Shown here: piece after piece, positions 57,877-64,000 of the stretch | Layout of the letters: every line of letters begins with the position of its first letter | Numbering within the stretch: the stretch's first letter is position 1 | From: Nostoc sp. C052 | GTDB taxonomy: Bacteria; Cyanobacteriota; Cyanobacteriia; Cyanobacteriales; Nostocaceae | DNA length: 64,000 bases | Assembly: GCF_013393905.1 (NCBI RefSeq) | Contig: NZ_CP040278.1 | Location: forward strand, 159,443-223,442 | Direction: 5' to 3' | Position numbers and translations under genes: made by a program | Notes under the pieces: model-generated | The model's database searches: none | Told to the model about the DNA's origin: nothing | Seen by the model: the letters and a program-made list of their open reading frames with translations, nothing else

Positions 57877-59136
57877 TTAAGAAATCCAGAAACGGACTCT
57901 TAAGGGCGCTATCAAATCACCGCTACTGATTCTACTTAGGTCTAACCCAAGCTTCACCGCTACTTTTCTTAAAATATTTGCTGCGCCGTTGCAATCAGCA
58001 TTTATTTTTGTACCATTTGCACAAGCATACAAACCACGTTTAACTCGTTTACCAGACTCTTTCCACCCTTCAGGTTTTTCGCCGAATGTAGGTAGCAAAT
58101 CAGAGTCTAAAAAACTTGCTTTACTGGTGTAACTTTCTTCTGTTTCCTCAAACCTTAATCCGTATTGTTGACAGAGTTGAGCGATTCTACCTTTCAGCCT
58201 AGCAGTAGGAATTTGCACAAACTTTTGATTGGTCTTGCTGCCAAGATTGATGTTTTGGCGCTGACCTTCATTCCACCCAAAGACAACTGTTCCTATATTG
58301 TTGTCAAGACAATGATTTAATATTAGTCGAGCAGCTTTGTTGACCGCATCTCTAACTTGCCTATTTCGTTTCTCGGTGATAAGAGCTAATTGTTTGCTCC
58401 AGAATCCTTGTAGTTGATTCTCTTTAAGAACAGACACTCGTTTGTTGTACCACTGATTCAAACTTTTAAGATGCAGTCCATCCACTATTAAAGATGTACC
58501 AACATTGCTGACGCAGGTTAACCAATTATTAAGTCCTGGATCGATGCCAAGGCACTTGCTGAAATCTGCGCCAGATTGAATGGTCGGAAGTTTGTAGACA
58601 AGCTCAAGATAGAATTCACCGTTTCTAGGGAGAATTCGATACTCTCTAATTTGCTTGTGGTCAAGGTTAGATGGCATTGGTAAGTAAAACTCTGCTATTC
58701 CAAACCATGTTTTAACCTTACTACCCAGAGGGAATCGCAGCCCCTTAGGGTTTAGTTTTATAGCTTGAGCCGGATATGTCACCAAACTTAATCCGCCATC
58801 TCGATAACCCGGAAGCTTAGGTTTTTGCGTTACAGTACCGTTTTTTATCCCCTTAAGTAGCCCCACAAACGATTTAAATGACTCTGCCACACTCATTAAG
58901 CATTGTTGTGCTGCTTGAGAGTACATTGCTGCAAAGTGAATATTGTTGGATAGCTCATTGTTTAAATCAAATTTGCTAGGGAATTTACCCGTTTTAAAGT
59001 AAAGTTGACGCGCATAGTACGTTCCGCAATTAGAGAGTTTTGTCGCTTCACTACACAAAAACTCTAAAATTGCCTTCAAATCATCGTCAGGATTTAATAG
59101 TATTTGTTGGCAACCATACGGCATGAGTCGAACCAC
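57877..59136 (-). CDS. tnpB: TnpB-family protein with non-canonical RuvC site
   Basis: 419 aa. RuvC-I CLGIDPGLNNWLT (Asp, about residue 199) and RuvC-III NADCNGAANILRK (Asp, about 386) are present. The RuvC-II region reads GTVVFGWNEGQRQ, lacking the usual hydrophobic-E-x-L Glu, and no CxxC zinc ribbon is seen. A candidate Glu lies in RFEETEESYTSKASFLD. The same features are in the IS607 tnpB at 34115 (NEESYTSASSFLD), so the two belong to one atypical clade. GTG start; divergent from tnpA. Confidence 0.85.
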   Translation of the reverse strand: MVRLMPYGCQQILLNPDDDLKAILEFLCSEATKLSNCGTYYARQLYFKTGKFPSKFDLNNELSNNIHFAAMYSQAAQQCLMSVAESFKSFVGLLKGIKNGTVTQKPKLPGYRDGGLSLVTYPAQAIKLNPKGLRFPLGSKVKTWFGIAEFYLPMPSNLDHKQIREYRILPRNGEFYLELVYKLPTIQSGADFSKCLGIDPGLNNWLTCVSNVGTSLIVDGLHLKSLNQWYNKRVSVLKENQLQGFWSKQLALITEKRNRQVRDAVNKAARLILNHCLDNNIGTVVFGWNEGQRQNINLGSKTNQKFVQIPTARLKGRIAQLCQQYGLRFEETEESYTSKASFLDSDLLPTFGEKPEGWKESGKRVKRGLYACANGTKINADCNGAANILRKVAVKLGLDLSRISSGDLIAPLRVRFWIS

Positions 59137-59187
59137 TTAAATGTGTTACTCTGAATACTATATCACGGATTTAAGGCTTGACTCGAA

Positions 59188-59610
59188 GTGAACAGAAATA
59201 GTTTAAGGAAAGGAGCGCACGTAGTTTTTGATATTCATTTACACATGGTTTTTGTAACTAAGTTCCGTAGGTTAGTTTTTACAAAAGCTATGCTTGCAGA
59301 TATGGAACCTATTTTCGTGCGGGTATTGACCGCTAATCAGTGCATCCTTGAAGAATTTAATGGGGAGCCTGATCATGTGCATTTACTCGTAAACCTACAT
59401 CCAGACAACAATATCTCTGATTTGATGGCTTCACTTAAATCTGCTTCTAGCAGGATTTTAAGACAACAATACAAGTCAGAAATAGGTAAGTTTTACTGGG
59501 GTGAAAAAGTTAAACTATGGCATGACTCTAAATGCGTAGTTTCATGTGGAGGAGCGCCATTGGAAATAGTTAAAGACTATATTAAAGAGCAATCAGGCGG
59601 CAAAGAATGA
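59188..59610 (+). CDS. tnpA: IS200/IS605 Y1 transposase TnpA
   Basis: 140 aa. The HUH motif is HVHLLV (PDHVHLLVNLHP, about residue 64), and the catalytic tyrosine is in IVKDYIKEQ near the end. Y1 transposases excise and insert single-stranded elements at the subterminal hairpins. GTG start. Intact and of normal length; it could also mobilise the other tnpB-only and iscB elements of the window in trans. Confidence 0.95.
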   Translation: MNRNSLRKGAHVVFDIHLHMVFVTKFRRLVFTKAMLADMEPIFVRVLTANQCILEEFNGEPDHVHLLVNLHPDNNISDLMASLKSASSRILRQQYKSEIGKFYWGEKVKLWHDSKCVVSCGGAPLEIVKDYIKEQSGGKE

Positions 59611-59753
59611 TTGTCTACTGCGCTCCGCTCCGTAGACCGCTATCCATCCCCAAGCTAAGAGCATGGGGTTTTCCGCGAAATCAGATAAAAATATTAGTTT
59701 ATAGCAGGTTCCCTCGCCAGCACCGTTAACCGATGTTTTCCTGGTTCCGGAGT

Positions 59754-60152
59754 TCACCTGTCTTTAAATTGTAATTGTAAAAGGATAAAATAGCTAAATT
59801 CTTTAATCAGTCCAGCAACTCCTTGTTCTAACTTCAAATAATTTTCTGGTGAGAGTTCTTCCCAGGCAGGCATAGTCACGCCTAATTCTTTTTGTAATTT
59901 TGCGATTGACTCGTAGTACCTTTTAATAAATTCGCTTTTTTGTTGACTCTTGATTTTGTCTTTGAGCAAGATAAAACTTTTTGCCAGTACTGGAATAATT
60001 TCAGTCGGGGCACGGATTGATGTTTTGATTGCATTTTCGGCTGATTCTTGAGTTTCGTATAATTTTGACTCTTCGAGCTTGTCAGTCATTGCTCCTTTGG
60101 TGCTGAGATATAGGCGCGAGGAGGTAAATTTAATTATATATTTTTCTTTCAT
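59754..60152 (-). CDS. Hypothetical protein, 132 aa, tail-like module
   Basis: MKEKYIIKFTSSRLYLSTKG; helical C-terminus (KLQKELGVTMPAWEELSPEN). The frame is open back to 60218, overlapping the upstream gene; no ribosome-binding site favours either start. Last gene of the minus-strand module, next to the IS element. Function unknown. Confidence 0.5.
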   Translation of the reverse strand: MKEKYIIKFTSSRLYLSTKGAMTDKLEESKLYETQESAENAIKTSIRAPTEIIPVLAKSFILLKDKIKSQQKSEFIKRYYESIAKLQKELGVTMPAWEELSPENYLKLEQGVAGLIKEFSYFILLQLQFKDR

Positions 60153-60156
60153 CCGA

Positions 60157-60546
60157 TTAAAAATATACTGTATTTTCTGAACTTCTAAGCGCGATCGCGA
60201 CGATAGAAGAAAGTCCATAATTTCCTACGTTGCTATCAACCCGACTCCAGACACTTCTATCTGGAGGATACTCAGTTTTACCTTCCTCTAGTTGAGAAGT
60301 ATACAACTCCAATGCTCCACCAGTGCTGGCAATGGGTGTAGTATCTTGCCAAAGGGTTTCGCCAGTAAAATACTCTTCTTCATCCCCCTGCTGCCATTTA
60401 ATTAAAGTGTAGTTATCTATTTGGCAGTAGCCAATGACTTTGTAGCTAATTCCCGGAGGAAGTGGGGAAGATGCTAGGGTCAAGGTTGTACCTTCTATCC
60501 CATCTTCAACTGCTTCAACTCTAGAGAAAAATATAGATGATAGCAT
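60157..60546 (-). CDS. Hypothetical protein, 129 aa, tail-like module
   Basis: Begins MLSSIFFSRVEAVEDGIEGT. Beta-rich: ISYKVIGYCQIDNYTLIKWQ, QGDEEEYFTGETLWQ. Resembles part of the secreted protein at 53553 (NYALLKW). It starts four bases after the hydrolase stop codon. A possible small baseplate or immunity-like protein; unknown. Confidence 0.5.
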   Translation of the reverse strand: MLSSIFFSRVEAVEDGIEGTTLTLASSPLPPGISYKVIGYCQIDNYTLIKWQQGDEEEYFTGETLWQDTTPIASTGGALELYTSQLEEGKTEYPPDRSVWSRVDSNVGNYGLSSIVAIALRSSENTVYF

Positions 60547-60550
60547 CAGG

Positions 60551-62005
60551 TTAATTTAAAACTCGATAAATTTTTTCTGGAGAATTACCGTAGAAAGAAT
60601 TGACTTTTTCAATGGCATCTTCCCATTGAAACTTAGCTTTACTAGAAGAATTGGAAAGAACACGAGTGCAACCAGCTGTCGCGCAAATTCCAATATGGCG
60701 ATCGCTTTGAACCCAGATATCCCCAGGCACAGCTTCTGCTCTGGTAATTAGCTTTCCCCTGCCACCTTTGAGCGCAGTTTCGCAAGCTGCAACACTTACT
60801 GGTACCCCATAAGGAGGAACGGCAGAGCCAATCATTTTCAGACCTGCGGGCAACAGACAAAACTTATTCACAGCAAAGGCACAAGCATTTTTCCCGCCAT
60901 CTGGGCCATTGGACGTATCGCTTCCTCTGGCTTGGATTGCTGCTGCATAAATTTTACCGGGGATTTCTCCTGCTGCTATTGGCTGGGTGGGAGAATTGTC
61001 GCCAATCGGTCGTGCAGTATTGGCATCATGTAAAAATACCTGTGGTTGAGATGCGTTTGGATCGGGTTTGTAAGCTACGATATCGGCAGTTAAGGTTCTG
61101 CCAAAATAAAAAGTGATTTCATCAACGGTGTAAGTTCCGTCCAGACCCTCGCCCAACCCCTTACCTTCAAATGTTGTCTGAGCGTCGAGATCGAGAATCT
61201 GTGGTAGGGAAGCTACATCTAATTGAGCTTTGAATATATGCGATCGCTGATTATCAAGAGCATGGATGCCAAGAGCATAAGCTAAAGCGTCTCCTTGAGA
61301 GCCAGGGTTTAATCCAGATAAAACCCTGCTTCCGCCGCTGCCAGTATCCACACATCCCAAGCCGTAATCACCAGACAAAGGCACACTTCCAATGGTGTTA
61401 CCATCGATGCCCATTGTCACAAACTGCAATCCTCGCTTGACTGCGGCATGGAATTTTACTGTCCCAGATTGAGTTGTTTGGTGAATTTTGTTGGGATGTC
61501 CGCGATTGATAATACTGCGACAATTAGCAAAATCACCTTTTTCTGCATACTTAGAAACGTTGTATCCTCGCATCCATTCCCAAACCAAAATTTTTGCAGC
61601 TAATTCTGGTTCCATTGCCATATCGGGGTCGCGGATTAACTTGTCTCCTAGCCCCAAAGCCTTGCCCACAGCCAAATAGTCTTCCTTCCAAGTAAGTTGC
61701 ACAAACCCTCTTCCACGAAAAGGATCGTACTCAAAATACCTGCCCGCTTCCTTGATAGGAGCGAAAGTAGTGGTTTCTGCACAGATGGTTGCACAAATTG
61801 CAATTACTTGATTTTTGCTAGTTAATCCTTTGCTAGCCATTTCTTTAGCAATCAATCCCCAGTATTTCTCGACATTCCTTCGGTCGAAATCTGGGGATAT
61901 TTTCATGATTTGGTCAATTGGGGGAGTAATTTGAGGGCTTGCAGAAGTTACTCCTGAACTGGGAATGGCTGTGTTAGGTGCTTTTAAGGGTCTGGTGGCA
62001 TCCAT
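60551..62005 (-). CDS. GH19-like endolysin fused to a CHAP/NlpC-like domain
   Basis: 484 aa. A disordered start is followed by a GH19-type lysozyme/chitinase-like domain (NVEKYWGLIAKEMASKGLTS; CAETTTFAPIKEAGRYFEYD with the catalytic Glu; FRGRGFVQLTWKEDYLAVGK). The middle (LDLDAQTTFEGKGLGEGLDG, TYTVDEITFYFG) resembles the terminal part of a tail hub protein. The C-terminal 120 residues have NACAFAVNKF (candidate Cys), GDIWVQSDRHIGICATAGC (candidate His) and NSSSKAKFQW, a CHAP/NlpC-like cysteine peptidase pattern. Two wall-cutting domains around a hub-like linker fit a tail lysozyme. Confidence 0.65.
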   Translation of the reverse strand: MDATRPLKAPNTAIPSSGVTSASPQITPPIDQIMKISPDFDRRNVEKYWGLIAKEMASKGLTSKNQVIAICATICAETTTFAPIKEAGRYFEYDPFRGRGFVQLTWKEDYLAVGKALGLGDKLIRDPDMAMEPELAAKILVWEWMRGYNVSKYAEKGDFANCRSIINRGHPNKIHQTTQSGTVKFHAAVKRGLQFVTMGIDGNTIGSVPLSGDYGLGCVDTGSGGSRVLSGLNPGSQGDALAYALGIHALDNQRSHIFKAQLDVASLPQILDLDAQTTFEGKGLGEGLDGTYTVDEITFYFGRTLTADIVAYKPDPNASQPQVFLHDANTARPIGDNSPTQPIAAGEIPGKIYAAAIQARGSDTSNGPDGGKNACAFAVNKFCLLPAGLKMIGSAVPPYGVPVSVAACETALKGGRGKLITRAEAVPGDIWVQSDRHIGICATAGCTRVLSNSSSKAKFQWEDAIEKVNSFYGNSPEKIYRVLN

Positions 62006-62007
62006 GA

Positions 62008-62433
62008 TTATTTAACTTGAAAGCCTTGTCGTCTTTTGGCATTGTTTCCAGTTTTTCGGAAATACCGATATTCAACAAAATCCCATTCGCTAGACGTGTA
62101 AGCTCCTTCCCGGATCGTCATGGTCAAAGAAGTTTTCCCCCTATCTTCAGAATGGCAATCGAGTAATTTCGCTATGTCCAACTTGACTTTTTCTATTGCC
62201 GTTTGGGAAGTCTCTTCGCGAGTAATTCTAGTGGTTTCTGTCTCTAACCCTGAAGTTAAATTCAGTAGAGGCAAGCTTTTATTCTGGATAACTTTCATCT
62301 CTGCATTGTCGCTACCTTGCTTCAAACTCACAGAGATATTGTAAATTCGATTCTGGCGTTTAGCGCTATCTGTAATAGCAGTTTCTACTTCCGGGAGAAT
62401 TTTCTCTAAAATATATTCTAATGGTGTAGCCAC
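62008..62433 (-). CDS. Hypothetical protein, 141 aa, tail-like module
   Basis: MATPLEYILEKILPEVETAI; helical start then a beta/charged part (NISVSLKQGSDNAEMKVIQN, FRKTGNNAKRRQGFQVK). Starts two bases upstream of the hydrolase gene and is probably coupled to it. No family recognised; by position a tail component. Confidence 0.55.
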   Translation of the reverse strand: MATPLEYILEKILPEVETAITDSAKRQNRIYNISVSLKQGSDNAEMKVIQNKSLPLLNLTSGLETETTRITREETSQTAIEKVKLDIAKLLDCHSEDRGKTSLTMTIREGAYTSSEWDFVEYRYFRKTGNNAKRRQGFQVK

Positions 62434-62499
62434 TTTAATACGCTCATTAATTTGAATTGATGTTAGAGGAGAAAGAACTCCTCCAAATAAATTTAGTCC

Positions 62500-63516
62500 T
62501 CAATTGTCTATAGTCAATAGCTTTTGAGTCTTATAAAGGAACTCACGGGGCATTCTTGCCCAGTTCAATTGATGTTGAAACTCTTCTTGTCCGCAATTGC
62601 AAATTACTGGAAGCACTGCTGTTGGCCCAGGCTGGATTTGGGCAATTGCCTCTCTAAAGGCGTAAATATCTTCTTGAGTCATCGAGCGATATAGCTCGTT
62701 GGTAAATGGTCTAACTTTTTTAGTGCCACCAAAGTCAATCTCTGGAATTTCGGCGACCATTGCTTTGAGCATTTCAACGTCAGGAACAGTTCCCCCTCCC
62801 AGGAACAGCCCTAGCTGGTGCAGTTTTAAAGGCTCTAAGTACAAATTATTGATTTTGGCTTTTGGGGTGACAATTCCGCGAGGAAGCACCAACTTAAATA
62901 GAGGTTTTTTGGTCAAATCGGGGAAAGACTTGACTTTGATTGGGTCTAGGTTTTCAATCGAGCGACATCGCTCTTGACACTGAGGAATTGGACACGTTCT
63001 ATCTACTGCCACATCTTTCCCTGCCGTTTTTAACCTAACAGCAAACATTAAAGCGGCGACATCGCCCAAATACATCCCAGAGAATACCTTTGCTGTTTCT
63101 GCATACCCCAACTGTTGAGCCAATTCCTTAACAGGAATATCGCCAATAGCTTCAACTGCTCCTAAGTGGTATCCGCTTTTTGCCGCTCTCCCTCCTCCCA
63201 AGAAGTTGCTTAAAGTGTCAACTGTTTTTTTGGGATTATCCCCTTCTTGGGGATCTAATTCCGCTAAAAACAAGTCAAAATCGCCTGTATCAATATTGTC
63301 TCGCAGTTTGATTGTTCTTAACCTGCTTTCAACTCCCTCAGCATTTGTTAAAAATATCCCGACTGGCAATTCCGGCAAATTAGAGGCGTTATAGTCTTCT
63401 AAAGTAAAAGTTTCGTATTTTAGAGTGCCAATATCAATAGCTCTAGCATCAATTTCAGATGAGGAGTTGGGTACTGCTTCATCTGTTGGAATCTGATTAA
63501 ATCCTTGTTTGCTCAT
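62500..63516 (-). CDS. Possible T4-type baseplate protein
   Basis: 338 aa. A disordered start, then a mixed domain (LPVGIFLTNAEGVESRLRTI), GYAETAKVFSGMYLGDVAAL, a cysteine pair in CPIPQCQERC and another in CNCGQEEFQHQL, and a helical end (WARMPREFLYKTQKLLTI). A domain followed by C-x-x-C-type and a C-terminal helix recalls the T4 baseplate family (gp26-like) of phages and extracellular injection systems. Weak recognition. First gene of the minus-strand tail-like operon. Confidence 0.4.
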   Translation of the reverse strand: MSKQGFNQIPTDEAVPNSSSEIDARAIDIGTLKYETFTLEDYNASNLPELPVGIFLTNAEGVESRLRTIKLRDNIDTGDFDLFLAELDPQEGDNPKKTVDTLSNFLGGGRAAKSGYHLGAVEAIGDIPVKELAQQLGYAETAKVFSGMYLGDVAALMFAVRLKTAGKDVAVDRTCPIPQCQERCRSIENLDPIKVKSFPDLTKKPLFKLVLPRGIVTPKAKINNLYLEPLKLHQLGLFLGGGTVPDVEMLKAMVAEIPEIDFGGTKKVRPFTNELYRSMTQEDIYAFREAIAQIQPGPTAVLPVICNCGQEEFQHQLNWARMPREFLYKTQKLLTIDN

Positions 63517-63626
63517 TTTTACCAGTTAGTAATACTTCCTAAAATGGATAGGAATGCTTACTTACGATATAAAAAAAACAGTTATTATTTAAAACAAATA
63601 ACATTATGCATGAAAATTAGCACAAA

Positions 63627-63989
63627 ATGTTTCATCATCTTCCGCTAGAAGAACCAATCGTGCGACGCGATCGCTCTGGTTGGAGTACCAATGAAATCCT
63701 TGGCGATGAATTGCGTATTGCCAGAGAAGGAGTAGGATTGTCACAAAAGGAATTAGCCGACCAAATAGCAGTACACATGACAATGAATCGCAGTATTGTT
63801 AGTTTGATTGAAGCTGGAAAAAAAGAGATTACCTTAACTCAGTTAAGGGCTTGGATGGATGCCACTGGCAAGACATCAACTGTGATTCATGGAATTGTCG
63901 ATTGGTGCGTAAAACGCAATCAAGAACAGTCTAACCCAGCTTGTCAATCTTGTTCGGAATCGCGTTTACGGAATTCCGCAATTTTATGA
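63627..63989 (+). CDS. XRE-family transcriptional regulator
   Basis: 120 aa. LRIAREGVGLSQKELADQIA, VHMTMNRSIVSLIEAGKKEI, TLTQLRAWMDATGK is a Cro/C1-type helix-turn-helix of about 55 residues. The C-terminus has C-x-x-C (PACQSC) and a basic end. Divergent from the tail-like operon; a regulator of it by position. Frame runs to within 11 bp of the window end. Confidence 0.75.
   Translation: MFHHLPLEEPIVRRDRSGWSTNEILGDELRIAREGVGLSQKELADQIAVHMTMNRSIVSLIEAGKKEITLTQLRAWMDATGKTSTVIHGIVDWCVKRNQEQSNPACQSCSESRLRNSAIL
63968..63978. repeat. ACGGAATTCCG repeat at window end
   Basis: The palindrome core seen at 89, 879 and 9056, here inside the 3' end of the XRE gene and without the final T-GG. Confidence 0.4.
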
Positions 63990-64000
63990 AAGTATGAGTC

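Larger units (their letters stand above)
57842..59681. mobile_element. IS605-type element with divergent tnpB and tnpA
   Basis: Left hairpin CCCCACCGC-ATA-GGCGGATGGGG (57850-57872), with TTGA at 57842 (TCAA on the tnpB strand). Right hairpin CCCCAAGCT-AAG-AGCATGGGG (59648-59668) with about 15 bp to the probable end. Both transposase genes are intact, so the element could be autonomous. It separates the plus-strand and minus-strand parts of the tail-like module. Confidence 0.8.

Noticed and set aside
1..64000. Repeated GCGATCGC octamers that could look like a CRISPR or regulatory repeat
   Set aside because: They are the HIP1 sites common across cyanobacterial genomes, irregularly spaced and often inside genes; no regular repeat-spacer array is present.

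Overview
The window looks like a stretch of a large accessory replicon (plasmid or phage-plasmid) of a filamentous-type cyanobacterium. The signs are the very frequent GCGATCGC (HIP1) octamers in and between genes, the moderate to low GC content, a group-2 type sigma-70 factor with the cyanobacterial core sequence, and several cyanobacterial domain families. No rRNA, tRNA, CRISPR array, integrase, relaxase or replication initiator is visible. Most genes are small, of unknown function and typical of accessory DNA.

Layout. (a) 1-2660: four copies of a 20-bp direct repeat, a small membrane protein between two imperfect 93-bp direct repeats, and an IS200/IS605-type tnpB element with a divergent small RHH-like gene. 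(b) 2.7-20.1 kb: mostly plus-strand small cassettes, many with their own promoter, a recurring GGAGAACAAAATG-type start region and a strong hairpin terminator. Recognisable members are DUF2786, VVA0879-family, a YkgJ-like cysteine protein, a sigma factor, DUF4262 and a zinc-ribbon/HTH protein. (c) 30.5-20.4 kb, minus strand: one long, tightly overlapping operon that begins with a ParM-like actin ATPase and a small ParR-like protein. It continues through several small membrane proteins, an M23 endopeptidase, a second putative murein hydrolase, a DUF4230-like protein, an SF2 helicase and a Ser/Thr kinase. (d) 30.8-36.6 kb: two copies of a PYYKIFDW family, an IS607-type serine recombinase with tnpB, and a second unrelated tnpB directly behind it. 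(e) 36.6-47.7 kb: zinc-ribbon microproteins, a TPR-like protein, three paralogous C-terminal cysteine-cluster proteins, an intact IscB with upstream omega RNA, and small regulators. (f) 47.9-53.5 kb: an FHA protein with a membrane/coiled-coil partner and a second cassette cluster with paralogues of genes in (b). (g) 53.5-64 kb: a contractile-tail or phage-like module (gp5/gpV-like spike, a DUF5895-like protein with an SSB-like acidic tail, a GH19 + NlpC/CHAP-like hydrolase, a possible T4-type baseplate protein and an XRE regulator), split by an intact tnpA/tnpB IS605-type element.

Taken together, plasmid segregation (ParM/ParR), murein hydrolases, tail/baseplate-like proteins and a dedicated sigma factor fit a phage-plasmid or a plasmid carrying an injection-like apparatus. 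The most unusual features are the ParM-murein hydrolase-kinase-helicase operon, five RNA-guided nuclease genes (four TnpB, one IscB; two TnpB with a non-canonical RuvC site), the repeated promoter/leader/terminator cassette design that includes start-stop and microprotein leaders, and a perfect 50-bp palindrome. Function calls rest on motifs read by eye; no database search was run.
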